Positions 34,296-42,629 of a stretch of DNA of 64,000 bases are shown here, piece after piece (positions within the stretch are counted from its first letter, which is position 1; the number at the start of each line of letters is the position of its first letter). A program made the translations under genes and the position numbers. Origin of the DNA: Geobacteraceae bacterium. Its GTDB lineage: Bacteria; Desulfobacterota; Desulfuromonadia; Geobacterales; Geobacteraceae. The stretch is from the NCBI GenBank assembly GCA_029975275.1, contig JARKPN010000048.1, forward strand, positions 1 through 64,000, written 5' to 3'. The notes under the pieces are model-generated. The model was given only the letters and a program-made list of their open reading frames with translations, searched no databases and was not told the origin of the DNA.

Positions 34296-34508
34296 ATGTT
34301 CCGTTGCGCCTTGCTGATGGTGCTTCTGTTGATATGTCTCGCTTCCACCGCCCATTCACGCACAGTCGCCGGCATGATCGGGCGTCGGGTCGTTATCCCC
34401 TGACAGAAGCGAAAATGCTGTCGGCCTGCCGCCGCCGGCAACCTGCCTGATCTGCGCCGTCGGTCCGGATCTTTCGGCCGGGTTCGGCTTCCCTCCGCGA
34501 GGGGGGTG
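34296..34508 (+). pseudogene. N-terminal stub of a MolA/FecB-type binding protein
   Basis: An ATG with GGAGG four bases ahead starts a signal peptide (FRCALLMVLLLICLASTAHS) and RTVAGMIGRRVVIP, the usual first strand of FecB-like binding proteins, ending at TGA 34401-34403. If one C of the run at 34397-34400 is removed, the frame continues IPDRSENAVGLPPPATCLIC, then AVGPDLSAGFGFPPR. That again matches these proteins before it breaks off near 34508. So a first binding-protein gene behind the riboswitch was truncated, and the intact gene at 34545 now follows it. Confidence 0.7.
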
Positions 34509-34544
34509 AAAAATAATTCATCAACAAAAACGGGAGGAATGCGA

Positions 34545-35624
34545 ATGGAACGTAAGTGTGCACTGTTCATGCTGGTCCTGGCGGCAACGGTACTTTTCGT
34601 GGCAGGCCCGTGCGCCACTCGACTCCATGCCGGCGAGCACAAAGTGCTGAACGACATGTGCGGCAACGTTGTAGAAGTGCCGGTCAACCCGAAGCGGATA
34701 GCGAGCATGCACTGTGTTTCGTCGGAGAGGATCTACATCCTCGGCCAAGGGGAGCGTCTGTGCCTGATGGGGAAACAATCGCCATGGGCCTACCGGTTGT
34801 TTCCCGAGATCAGGAACGTGCCGACGGTAAGCGGCAGTGCAACAGAGCAGATACGGGAGGTGAAACCGGACCTCGTCCTGTATACGACAGGGATGTTCAA
34901 AGGGAAAGGGGAGGAGTTGAAAGCAGCCGGGTTCACGACGGTCTGCGCCTTCACTGCCGAGAAAAGGGCCAGGACCGTTGACGATTTCATTGCCGAATTC
35001 AAGAGGCAGATGCGCTTTTACGGGGACTTGCTCGGTCCGGACGCACGGGCGAGAGCGGACAGGTACTGCGCGTACTTCGACAGGAAAATCAAAGCAATTC
35101 TCGCCATTACCTCAAAGATAGGCGAAAAGGACAGACCTTCCGTCTATTACGGCTGGAAAGGCGGCAAGCCATTCTCCAGCCAGGGGGCCGGGAGCACCCT
35201 GCACTGGGATACCGAGATCGCGGGCGGTACGTATCTGCCCCAGGTGAAGGACGATAATTTCGCGGAACTGGACAAGCGGCTGGTGCTGTCGTGGGATCCG
35301 GACGTTATTCTCATCAGCCGGGGCAACGTCACGGTTGACAGTGTAAAAAAAGATCCTGACTGGACTCCGAAGAAGGCTGTCAGAAACGGCAAGGTGTTTT
35401 CCACGCCGGAGGGAATCTATTCTTGGGACAACGCCAGCGGTGAAACCGTCCTGTTCATCATCTATCTGGCCAAGATATTCCATCCGGACCTGTTCAGGGG
35501 CTGGGACATGAAAAAGGAGATGCAGGCGTTTTATTCCGAAGTATACGGCAGGGCCGTCACGGATACGGACGCGGAGAGGATTCTCCGGAATCTTCCGCCG
35601 TCGGGAAGCGATGTCTTGCCGTGA
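34545..35624 (+). CDS. MolA/FecB-type periplasmic binding protein
   Basis: 359 residues: a signal peptide (ALFMLVLAATVLFVAGPCAT), then a two-lobed class III binding protein with DMCGNVVEVPVNPKRIASMH at the first strand, ATEQIREVKPDLVLYTTGMF and the second lobe GKPFSSQGAGSTLHWDTEIA. This fold binds siderophores, cobalamin, heme or, in the Haemophilus MolA type, molybdate and tungstate. Being behind a Moco/Tuco riboswitch makes molybdate or tungstate the first guess. No FecCD-type permease or ATPase is adjacent. GGGAGG lies seven bases before the ATG chosen; another in-frame ATG is at 34539. Confidence 0.82.
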   Translation: MERKCALFMLVLAATVLFVAGPCATRLHAGEHKVLNDMCGNVVEVPVNPKRIASMHCVSSERIYILGQGERLCLMGKQSPWAYRLFPEIRNVPTVSGSATEQIREVKPDLVLYTTGMFKGKGEELKAAGFTTVCAFTAEKRARTVDDFIAEFKRQMRFYGDLLGPDARARADRYCAYFDRKIKAILAITSKIGEKDRPSVYYGWKGGKPFSSQGAGSTLHWDTEIAGGTYLPQVKDDNFAELDKRLVLSWDPDVILISRGNVTVDSVKKDPDWTPKKAVRNGKVFSTPEGIYSWDNASGETVLFIIYLAKIFHPDLFRGWDMKKEMQAFYSEVYGRAVTDTDAERILRNLPPSGSDVLP

Positions 35625-35656
35625 ACCGCCATCTGGAACAGCGAGGAGGACAGTTC

Positions 35657-37420
35657 ATGCAGTGCACCATATGCGAGAACACATGCAGCATCGAGGAACA
35701 CGGGACCGGGACCTGCGGGATGTATACCATTGACGGCGGCATCCAGGTCGAAAAATACCCCGACCGGTACCTGGTGGCGGTCCGGTCCGAAGTGGAGTCC
35801 ATGCCTATGCTCCACTATCATCCGGGAGGGAAGTTCCTGCAGGTCTGCACCATCGGCTGTAATTTCCGGTGCGACGGCTGCGTATCGTGGGTACTCACGG
35901 AAAGCGTCGACGCCATAGAGGGCGCGCTCTACGGGATGACCCCGGAACAGGTTGTGACCCGGGCGCTGGACGAAGGGTGCAGGGGGGTCATGTTCTGCTT
36001 CAACGAGCCGGCTGTGTCGTTCTTTACCTTCAAGAAGGTCGCCGTTCTGGCGCGGGAGAGAAAGCTGCTGGTCGGGTGCGCCACGAACGGTTATTTTACC
36101 GAGCAGGCGTTCCGGGAACTCCTGGAGCACATCGACTTCATCAATATCGGGATAAAGGGGTGCTCTGACGAAACCTATGCCGGGTTCGGCGCGTCATCCG
36201 CGGCACCCGTCTTCAGAAACCTGAAGCTCGGCGTGGAACGCGGCGTGTTTACCGAAGTTGCGGCCGTATATGTCAAGGGACACGAGCGTGAGGTCCTGGA
36301 AACGGCGGAGCGGGTTGCCGCGATTTCGAGGGATATCCCGTTTCAGATCATGCGGTTCATCCCCCTGGCCGCGGCGGACGTCTCCCTTGAGCCTACCATA
36401 CGTGAAGCCGAGGCTCTCTGCGATGAAATCAAGAGGCTGCTCACGTATGCATATCTTTTCAACTCACCAGGAACGCGGCATCTGAACACCTGGTGCCCCG
36501 AGTGCGGTGAGCTTATCGTGCGCAGGGGATTCAACGGCCCCATGTGCGCCCATGTGACGGATTACAGGGAAGACGGAACGTGCTCATGCGGTTTCAGACC
36601 CCCTTTTGCCGGGACCTTCGAAGAGGCGGGCGGAGCGGAGGTCCTCGGGTTCAACGGGGGATACAAGGTTGTCTACACGCTCGAATCAATTCAGACGGTC
36701 CTTGCCTTTCTCGGGGAAAGGGACCCCCGTGTCATAGCCTCCGTACTACGACAGATCCTGGCAACAGGGTTTATCGAAGGATTGTACCAAAGGACGAAAC
36801 AGATTGGCGGCTATCTGGATACCGTCGATCATTATGCAAAGCTTGCTGGCAGGACCGCTGAAGCGCGCGGGCTGAGGGAATACGTGGAGCATTATGTGTC
36901 TGTCATAGGAGACGCCGCCGGGGACGTCGACAGACCGTCGGTGTACTTTGCCCTGGGGCATCCCCTGGTAGCCGTATTCGGCGACAAGTTCGAGTGCAAG
37001 CTGGTGGAGTTGGCAGGCGGCCGCTGCGTCAACAAGGAGCTGGAACGTGACGAAACACCCGGTATGACCATAGCGGAAGAGACCCTGACGAGACTCAATC
37101 CGGATATCATCCTCATAACCGGGGCCATGGATTACCCGGCGGGCGATCTGCATGACTACTGCGTGAAGCAGGGCCTGGACGTCAAGGCCGTCAGGGACGG
37201 GAAGATATACAACCTCTATCCCTACAATACCGCGGGCAGGCCGGACTGGATTCTCGGTCTGATGCGCATGGCCAACATCATCCATCCCGAGCTCTTCGGT
37301 TTCCGGATGGACGACCTTGCCGATGAATTCTATGAGAGATTTCTCGGGGTGAAGCTCCATTCGGCGCGGCGGGGCAGGTCAATCGCGCATCCCGAGGTTC
37401 TGAAACAGGCGGCTCATTGA
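35657..37420 (+). CDS. Radical SAM protein fused to half a binding-protein domain
   Basis: 587 residues. Residues 1-320 resemble the AmmeMemoRadiSam/PflA-activase group: Cys pairs at 3/6/10, then LHYHPGGKFLQVCTIGCNFR with radical SAM cysteines 68, 72, 75, and a zinc ribbon C280xxC283...C309xC311. Residues about 425-565 match the C-terminal lobe of FecB/MolA proteins (VAVFGDKFECKLVELAGGRC, TRLNPDIILITGAMDY, NIIHPELFGF). There is no signal peptide, so it is cytoplasmic. A GTG at 35621 would overlap the upstream stop, but GAGGAGG at 35648 favours ATG 35657. It shares the riboswitch-controlled transcript. Function is unknown; handling of a metal-pterin or metallophore ligand is a hypothesis. Confidence 0.85.
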   Translation: MQCTICENTCSIEEHGTGTCGMYTIDGGIQVEKYPDRYLVAVRSEVESMPMLHYHPGGKFLQVCTIGCNFRCDGCVSWVLTESVDAIEGALYGMTPEQVVTRALDEGCRGVMFCFNEPAVSFFTFKKVAVLARERKLLVGCATNGYFTEQAFRELLEHIDFINIGIKGCSDETYAGFGASSAAPVFRNLKLGVERGVFTEVAAVYVKGHEREVLETAERVAAISRDIPFQIMRFIPLAAADVSLEPTIREAEALCDEIKRLLTYAYLFNSPGTRHLNTWCPECGELIVRRGFNGPMCAHVTDYREDGTCSCGFRPPFAGTFEEAGGAEVLGFNGGYKVVYTLESIQTVLAFLGERDPRVIASVLRQILATGFIEGLYQRTKQIGGYLDTVDHYAKLAGRTAEARGLREYVEHYVSVIGDAAGDVDRPSVYFALGHPLVAVFGDKFECKLVELAGGRCVNKELERDETPGMTIAEETLTRLNPDIILITGAMDYPAGDLHDYCVKQGLDVKAVRDGKIYNLYPYNTAGRPDWILGLMRMANIIHPELFGFRMDDLADEFYERFLGVKLHSARRGRSIAHPEVLKQAAH

Positions 37421-37590
37421 CCTTGTAGCCGGAGGCGCCTCCCCGGACGTGGCATGAGAAGGGGAATTCCCACTGTCCCATGGCCTTATGGCTGAAGCGG
37501 TATCCGGTCATCGCGCCGCTGAGACAGAATAGTGCACTGCGCTATCTTCAGCCCCGATGACGTGCCCTGGAGGCGCCGTGACGAGAACGG

Positions 37591-37639
37591 AAAAAACCCC
37601 ATTCCCCGACGGGTCGCCTCCTCGGGGAATGGGGTTTTG
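37591..37639. terminator. Bidirectional intrinsic terminator
   Basis: AAAACCCCATTCCCCGA pairs with TCGGGGAATGGGGTTTT around a 12-base loop, a 17-pair stem with A and T runs at both sides. It lies between the convergent radical SAM gene (+) and catalase gene (-) and can serve both. Confidence 0.88.
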
Positions 37640-37716
37640 TTCATCGTGCCGTGTCCCGCGTGTTGCTGACGGTCAGCCCGGCGCAACCACGGAGACTCGA
37701 TCGGTTATTCCCGCGC

Positions 37717-39177
37717 TCATTGCGGCACTTCGGAGAGGGGTATGCCCAGGGCGTCCGCGACCCCTTTGCCGTAGGCCGGATCCGCCTTCAGGCAGTTGCC
37801 GATGTGGCGGATCTTGATCTCCCTGGGCGCATCGCCCAGGGCGCGGGCGGTGTTGCCGAACAGGGCCTGCTGCTGCTCAGGGCTCATGAGGCGGAACAGT
37901 AGACCGGGCTGGGTGTAGTAGTCGGTGTCGTCCTTGCGGAAATCCCAGTGGTCCGCGGCGCCATCCAAGGCCAGGGGCGGCTCGGCGAACTCAGGCTGCT
38001 GCTGCCATTCGCCATAGCTGTTGGGCTCGTAGCCCAAGGTACTGCCGTAATTGCCGTCAACGCGCATGGAACCGTCGCGGTGGTAGCTGTTGTAGGGGCA
38101 ACGGGGAGCGTTGACCGGGATCTGGTGGTGGTTGACGCCGAGCCGGTAGCGCTGGGCATCGCCGTAGGAGAACAGCCGTCCCTGGAGCATCTTGTCCGGG
38201 GAGAAGCTGATGCCCGGCACCACGTTGGCCGGGTTGAAGGCAGCCTGCTCCACATCGGCGAAGTAGTTCTCCGGGTTGCGGTTCAACTCGAGAACGCCGA
38301 CCTCGATGAGCGGATAGTCTTTTTTCAGCCAGACCTTGGTCAGGTCGAAGGGGTGGAATTTGTACGTGGCCGCTTCCTTCTCCGGCATGACCTGGACGAA
38401 CAGGGTCCAGCGGGGGAAATCGCCCTTCTCGATGCTCTCGTAGAGGTCACGCTGGTGGCTTTCCCGGTCCTTTCCGATAATCTTCTCAGCTTCTTCATCG
38501 GTCAGGTTTTTGATCCCCTGCTGGGTGCGGAAGTGGAATTTGACCCAGTAACGCTCGTTTTTGGCGTTGATGAAGCTGAAGGTATGGCTGCTGAAGCCGT
38601 GCATGTGACGGTAGGAGGCGGGGATGCCTCGGTCGCTCATGACGATGGTGACCTGGTGCAGTGCCTCGGGAAGAGAGGTCCAGAAGTCCCAGTTGTTGAG
38701 AGCGCTGCGCAGGTTGGTGCGGGGGTCCCGTTTTACGGCGTGGTTCAGGTCAGGGAACTTGAGCGGGTCGCGCAGGAAGAACACCGGCGTGTTGTTTCCC
38801 ACCAGGTCCCAGTTTCCCTCTTCAGTGTAGAATTTGATGGCAAAGCCGCGGATGTCCCGCTCGGCGTCGGCGGCGCCCCGTTCGCCGGCAACGGTCGAGA
38901 AGCGGACGAAGAGGTCGGTCTTCTTGCCGATTTTTGAAAAAATCTTGGCTCGTGTGTACTTTGTGATGTCGTGGGTGACGGTGAAGGTGCCGAAGGCGCC
39001 GGAACCCTTGGCGTGCATGCGGCGCTCGGGGATGACCTCGCGGTCAAAGTGGGCCAGCTTCTCCAGGTACCAGACGTCTTGGAGCAGCACCGGGCCGCGG
39101 GGGCCGGCGGTCATGGTGTTCTGGTTGTCGACAACGGGGGCGCCATTTCTTGTGGTGAGTTTTTTGTCTTTGCTCAT
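37717..39177 (-). CDS. katA: Monofunctional heme catalase
   Basis: 486 residues, small-subunit clade. It breaks down hydrogen peroxide in the cytoplasm. The catalytic His is in [18 protein letters not shown], Asn in [11 protein letters not shown], and the heme-ligand Tyr in [14 protein letters not shown]. The start at 39177 follows GGAGGAG and matches the usual [15 protein letters not shown]; the frame continues upstream to 39372. With the PerR-like gene at 39950 it is part of the oxygen-stress equipment of an anaerobe. Confidence 0.95.
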   Translation of the reverse strand: MSKDKKLTTRNGAPVVDNQNTMTAGPRGPVLLQDVWYLEKLAHFDREVIPERRMHAKGSGAFGTFTVTHDITKYTRAKIFSKIGKKTDLFVRFSTVAGERGAADAERDIRGFAIKFYTEEGNWDLVGNNTPVFFLRDPLKFPDLNHAVKRDPRTNLRSALNNWDFWTSLPEALHQVTIVMSDRGIPASYRHMHGFSSHTFSFINAKNERYWVKFHFRTQQGIKNLTDEEAEKIIGKDRESHQRDLYESIEKGDFPRWTLFVQVMPEKEAATYKFHPFDLTKVWLKKDYPLIEVGVLELNRNPENYFADVEQAAFNPANVVPGISFSPDKMLQGRLFSYGDAQRYRLGVNHHQIPVNAPRCPYNSYHRDGSMRVDGNYGSTLGYEPNSYGEWQQQPEFAEPPLALDGAADHWDFRKDDTDYYTQPGLLFRLMSPEQQQALFGNTARALGDAPREIKIRHIGNCLKADPAYGKGVADALGIPLSEVPQ

Positions 39178-39409
39178 GTACTCCTCCTTGCTTTTGTGGT
39201 GTGACGATGGTTGGGCTGGGTGTCGCCTGCATTCGTGCTGCCTGGATGTCGAGCGGGCAGAATGCCGGGGTTCACCGTCCGGACATCGTGTCATGACTGT
39301 TTTACGGGTGAACTTCGCTTGTCTGTCTCGTATTACCGGAATGCAAAAAGCCGGGGCGTTCCGTGCAGGCAAAGGCGTGCAAGCGTCACGGACTCAGGTG
39401 TTGTTGAAA

Positions 39410-39829
39410 CTACTCCTCTCGGTACCATCCTGAAAGATGGGGCTGGAAAACATTGTCAATAATATGGATCACACCGTTGGAGCACTGGATGTCGGTGGTG
39501 ACGAACTTGGCGTTGTCGACCACGATTTCTCCTTCATCCAGGGCAAAGGTAAGGGACTTGCCGTTCTCCGTGCCGAGCGTTTCCATTTCGCCGATTTCCC
39601 TGACGGAATACTTCCCCGCGACCAGGTGATAGGTCAGGGTGTCCGACAGGACCTTCGGATCCAGGACGGTTTTTTCGATGTTCATCCTGGTAAAGGCGTC
39701 GTTGTTGGGTGCGAACAGCGTATAGGGACCCGCCCCCTTCAGCCTCTCCGCCAGGTTCGCTTTTTCCAGCGAGGCTGCCAGTGTCCCCAGTGATGCATCG
39801 GCCTTTATGGTTTCAATGATGTCTTTCAT
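39410..39829 (-). CDS. Fasciclin-domain protein without signal peptide
   Basis: 139 residues, one fasciclin (FAS1) domain: AGPYTLFAPNNDAFTRM (FAS1 motif 1), then LTYHLVAGKYS and the last strand NGVIHIIDNVFQP. FAS1 domains are normally extracellular adhesins, yet this one begins directly with MKDIIETIKADASLGTL and lacks a signal peptide. It lies between katA and the PerR-like gene with a 6-1-6 palindrome 83 bases upstream of its start, which suggests peroxide control. Small cytosolic FAS1 proteins are known in bacteria, role unclear. Confidence 0.88.
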   Translation of the reverse strand: MKDIIETIKADASLGTLAASLEKANLAERLKGAGPYTLFAPNNDAFTRMNIEKTVLDPKVLSDTLTYHLVAGKYSVREIGEMETLGTENGKSLTFALDEGEIVVDNAKFVTTDIQCSNGVIHIIDNVFQPHLSGWYREE

Positions 39830-39911
39830 GCGAGCCTCCTTTCCTTTGATCTAGGCCTATCAATGATTTCTCTCTACAGTACAACACATCAGAAGAAAGT
39901 CAATAGTAGTA

Positions 39912-39924
39912 GATAATAATTATC
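39912..39924. promoter_or_regulatory. PerR/Fur-type box upstream of the fasciclin gene
   Basis: GATAAT-A-ATTATC is a perfect 6-1-6 inverted repeat in a locally A/T-rich 100-base stretch, the form of a PerR or Fur half-site pair. It lies between the PerR-like gene stop and the fasciclin start. Confidence 0.6.
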
Positions 39925-39949
39925 AAGAAAGAGATAAAATTTTTGTTCG

Positions 39950-40408
39950 TCAGGATTTTTTCTGGCATTCAGGGCACAGACCGAAAAAATCGAGGCGGTG
40001 AAAGGAGAATCTGTATCCGGTTTTCTTCTTCATCTCCTCACTGAGTTCCTCGACGTTGGAGATTTTCGGGTCCATTATCTTTCTGCATTTCGTACAGATT
40101 GCATGGGGATGGGGATAGGGCCGGTTGCCGTCGTAGCGATTGCTGCCGTCGGGGAACCCCAGCTCCAGGACCTCGTTCAATTCCTTGAGCAGCGCTATGG
40201 TTTTGTATACGGTGGCTACGCTCGTGGTGGGAAACAGGGCTCTCACCTCCTGGTAGATCTCGTCCGCGCTCGGGTGATCCTTGCTTTCGGCCAGGATGCG
40301 GATGATTGCCAGACGCTGAGGGGTCAGGCGAAAGTCATGCTCCCTGACCTTGGCGAGAATCCGGGACACGCGCTCTTCAGTCAGGTTTGCAGGTTCTTTG
40401 GGCTTCAC
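39950..40408 (-). CDS. Fur-family regulator, probably PerR-like
   Basis: 152 residues. The winged helix FRLTPQRLAIIRILAESKDH with TSVATVYKTIALLKELNEVL is followed by the metal region PHPHAICTKCRKI, FSFHRLDFFGLCPECQ. Two CxxC pairs form the structural zinc site. The residues that would let PerR oxidise (His and Asp around HPHAICxxC) are consistent, and catalase is two genes downstream. A metal-dependent peroxide-sensing repressor is likely, with Fur or Zur as the alternatives. Confidence 0.88.
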   Translation of the reverse strand: MKPKEPANLTEERVSRILAKVREHDFRLTPQRLAIIRILAESKDHPSADEIYQEVRALFPTTSVATVYKTIALLKELNEVLELGFPDGSNRYDGNRPYPHPHAICTKCRKIMDPKISNVEELSEEMKKKTGYRFSFHRLDFFGLCPECQKKS

Positions 40409-40425
40409 GGTCGTAACCTCGGCTG

Positions 40426-40456
40426 AGATAAATAATATCTATCAATAATTATTCTC
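40426..40456. promoter_or_regulatory. PerR/Fur-type box upstream of the PerR-like gene
   Basis: The stretch contains GATAAATAATATC and AATAATTATT, overlapping A/T-rich inverted repeats, 18-48 bases upstream of the regulator start. This is the usual place for autoregulation. The next plus-strand gene starts 171 bases further on and may share the region. Confidence 0.5.
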
Positions 40457-40626
40457 CATGATACGTCCAAATGGGATCTTGTCAAGGTTTGAGAGTAGTT
40501 TCCAACCAGAATGTACGGCTGTTCGCCGGAAACAGTGGTTGTCAAGGCAAAACTATCAAGTAGGATAGAATCCGGGGGACGTAGCGTCGCCAGCGGTTCC
40601 CAAAATCCGATAAAGGAGGTGGTCCC

Positions 40627-41151
40627 ATGAAAGAGAAAGATGACGGAGGATGGAGTCCTTATCTTGCCGGGTCGCTGAGTGGCCTGGTATCCATCGGCTC
40701 GGTCTGGTTTGCCGGCAAGTATTTCGGTGCGTCCACGACATTCGTGCGTTCCGTGGGAATGGTGGAAAAGGCGGTTGACCCGGAGCGGGCTGCACGGATG
40801 CCCTATTTTATGAAGGAGCTCCCGGTTGTTGACTGGCAGTGGATGTTCGTGGTCGGAATATTTATCGGCTCACTTATCGCATCCACAACTTCCGGCAGCT
40901 TCCGCTGGCAGGCCGTGCCCGATATGTGGGAGAAGCGTTTCGGTCCGGTGCAGTGGAAGCGCTGGTTGACCGCCTTTGTCGGCGGAACAATCGGCATGTT
41001 CGGTGCCCGGCTGGCGGACGGCTGTCCCAGCGGCCATGGCCTGAGCGGCAGCATGCAGTTGGCGGCCAGCGGATTCGTTGCCCTGGTCTGCTTCTTCATC
41101 GGCGGGATGATCGTCGCCCGCCTGCTCTACGGGGGAGGTGAGCGTAAATGA
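40627..41151 (+). CDS. YeeE/YedE half-transporter, first subunit
   Basis: 174 residues, about four helices (GSLSGLVSIGSVWFAGKYFG, FVVGIFIGSLIAS, WLTAFVGGTIGMFGARLADG, FVALVCFFIGGMIVARLL). The cysteine motif RLADGCPSGHGLSG is that of YeeE/YedE sulfur-transport proteins, which move thiosulfate or other sulfur compounds. It overlaps the next gene by four bases, and the two halves should make one channel. Ribosome site AAAGGAGG. Confidence 0.9.
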   Translation: MKEKDDGGWSPYLAGSLSGLVSIGSVWFAGKYFGASTTFVRSVGMVEKAVDPERAARMPYFMKELPVVDWQWMFVVGIFIGSLIASTTSGSFRWQAVPDMWEKRFGPVQWKRWLTAFVGGTIGMFGARLADGCPSGHGLSGSMQLAASGFVALVCFFIGGMIVARLLYGGGERK

Positions 41152-41675
41152 CAACCCTCATGTACGGACTGGTTACCGGCATTCTGTTCGGCTTCCTGCT
41201 GCAGAAAGGGCGGGTGCTTCGCTACGACAGACAACTGGGCGCCCTGCGCCTGATTGACATGACCATAGTAAAGTTCATGCTCTCCGCCGTGCTCGTGGGC
41301 ATGGTCGGCGTTTACCTTCTCAGCGACCTGGGGCTTGCAAAACTGTCCATCAAGCCGATGATATTCGGTGGGGTGGTCCCCGGTGGTCTGATTTTCGGTA
41401 TCGGCTGGGGGCTCCTGGGCTACTGCCCCGGCACCTCGCTGGGCGCGGTGGGCGAGGGGCGCTGGGATGCCGTTTGGGGAATCGTCGGCATGCTCTGCGG
41501 GGCGGCCCTCTATGCCGAGGCCTATCCGACCATGAAGGCCACGGCCCTGACCTGGGGGGATTTTGGCAAGGTCACCCTGCCCCAGATTCTGGGTATCAGC
41601 CATTGGTTTATCATTCCTCTCTTTATTATCGGAGGGTTGGCCTTGTTCCGCTGGTTCGAGAAGAAGGGGCTGTAA
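41148..41675 (+). CDS. YeeE/YedE half-transporter, second subunit
   Basis: 175 residues with about four helices. The second conserved cysteine loop is GWGLLGYCPGTSLGAVGEGR. The N-terminus (LVTGILFGFLLQKGRVLRYD) matches the second half of long YeeE proteins. Co-translated with the first subunit through ATGA. An intrinsic terminator follows 46 bases after the stop. Confidence 0.9.
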   Translation: MTTLMYGLVTGILFGFLLQKGRVLRYDRQLGALRLIDMTIVKFMLSAVLVGMVGVYLLSDLGLAKLSIKPMIFGGVVPGGLIFGIGWGLLGYCPGTSLGAVGEGRWDAVWGIVGMLCGAALYAEAYPTMKATALTWGDFGKVTLPQILGISHWFIIPLFIIGGLALFRWFEKKGL

Positions 41676-41720
41676 GAGTAGCTCTCTGAATAATTCATGT
41701 TTGAGATGATTTTGTTGTAG

Positions 41721-41762
41721 AACGCCCGTCCGGAAAATTTTCCGACGGGTGTTTTTTTCTTG
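41721..41762 (+). terminator. Intrinsic terminator after the YeeE/YedE pair
   Basis: ACGCCCGTC and ACGGGTGT flank the palindrome CGGAAAATTTTCCG, followed by TTTTTTTCTT. Strong stem with a long T-run on the plus strand. Confidence 0.88.
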
Positions 41763-41789
41763 ACAAGCTGAAAATTGGTTTTTATCTTA

Positions 41790-41808
41790 TATGTGTATTA
41801 TACACATA
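41790..41808. promoter_or_regulatory. Palindrome upstream of the ORP-like cluster
   Basis: TATGTGTA-TTA-TACACATA is an interrupted perfect palindrome, 62 bases before the first gene of the cluster. It resembles 27520-27533 upstream of the other NifX-like gene. It is a likely operator for the long operon that follows. Confidence 0.55.
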
Positions 41809-41869
41809 ACATCAACAAACATCTTGAGCGGCTGGCGTGACGGGAAGAGAGAGGAGAAGGAGGTGTATC

Positions 41870-42082
41870 ATGCCGAGAGGAAAAGGAATGGGCGGTGGTG
41901 CCGGTGGCGGTTTGGGCCGATCGGGCGGTGGGAGAGGGGGGCGCATGGGAGGCCCTGTGGCGGCCGGTCCCGGCGGTGAATGCCTTTGTCCGGCCTGCGG
42001 TCACCGTGAGCCCCATGAACGGGGCGTTCCGTGCGCGTCGCTGAGATGCGCTAAATGCGGAGCCCCGATGACGCGGACGTGA
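41870..42082 (+). CDS. Small Gly-rich zinc/iron-binding protein
   Basis: 70 residues. A Gly/Arg-rich N-terminus (GKGMGGGAGGGLGRSGGGRG) is followed by a ribbon with CLCPACGHREPHERGVPC and CAKCGAPM. The three pairs of Cys could hold zinc or an Fe-S cluster. Such proteins commonly open NifX/DUF5320 clusters in anaerobes. Start at 41870 follows GGAGG; the frame reaches 41837. Confidence 0.75.
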   Translation: MPRGKGMGGGAGGGLGRSGGGRGGRMGGPVAAGPGGECLCPACGHREPHERGVPCASLRCAKCGAPMTRT

Positions 42083-42162
42083 GAAAGAGGAAAAAGGAAA
42101 AGTGAAGATCCAGCCGGTACGGGTCGGCCGGACGACGGGAAAAAACGAAAGGAGGTTATGTC

Positions 42163-42537
42163 ATGCCACGAGGAGATGGAACAGGACCAATGGGAATGGG
42201 GAGCATGACCGGACGTGGAGCGGGATTCTGCGCCGGTTACGGCATGCCGGGGTATGCGAACCCGGTCCTCGGGCGAGGATTCGGCATGGGCTTCGGCAGG
42301 GGACGCGGATTCGTCGGAGGAGGACGTGGCTGGCGGCACTGGTTTTATGCCACCGGGCTGCCGGGCTGGGCGCGATTCAGCGGCTACGTGTGCGCCGGAT
42401 TTCCGACGCAGGGCGCACGGCCGGACCCTGAAATGGAAAAGCAGGCGTTGAAAGCCAGGGCCGACGCCCTCGAATCAGAGCTTGAGATGATTAAACAGCG
42501 CCTGGGCGGGATGGAAAACGTGAAGAGTGAGGAGTGA
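42163..42537 (+). CDS. DUF5320 protein
   Basis: 124 residues with the typical DUF5320 start MPRGDGTGPMGMGSMTGRGA, a Gly/Arg/Phe-rich middle and a C-terminal coiled coil (QALKARADALESELEMIKQR). It resembles proteins that accompany NifX/ORP-type genes and may be a scaffold. Ribosome site AAAGGAGG nine bases ahead. Confidence 0.85.
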   Translation: MPRGDGTGPMGMGSMTGRGAGFCAGYGMPGYANPVLGRGFGMGFGRGRGFVGGGRGWRHWFYATGLPGWARFSGYVCAGFPTQGARPDPEMEKQALKARADALESELEMIKQRLGGMENVKSEE

Positions 42538-42549
42538 AAAGTAAAAAGC

Positions 42550-42592
42550 GGAGGCTGAAGATCGGACCTTTTCCTTTTTATCTTCAGCCTCC
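42550..42592. other. Hairpin between DUF5320 and NifX-like gene
   Basis: GGAGGCTGAAGAT pairs with ATCTTCAGCCTCC, 13 pairs around a 17-base pyrimidine-rich loop. It follows the DUF5320 stop. Related GGCTGAAG/CTTCAG sequences are at 29326-29386 and 43837-43895. It could be an attenuator or mRNA-processing site inside the operon. Confidence 0.5.
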
Positions 42593-42629
42593 AGTCTTTC
42601 AGCCTGCATTTCAGAAAAGGAGATCTATC

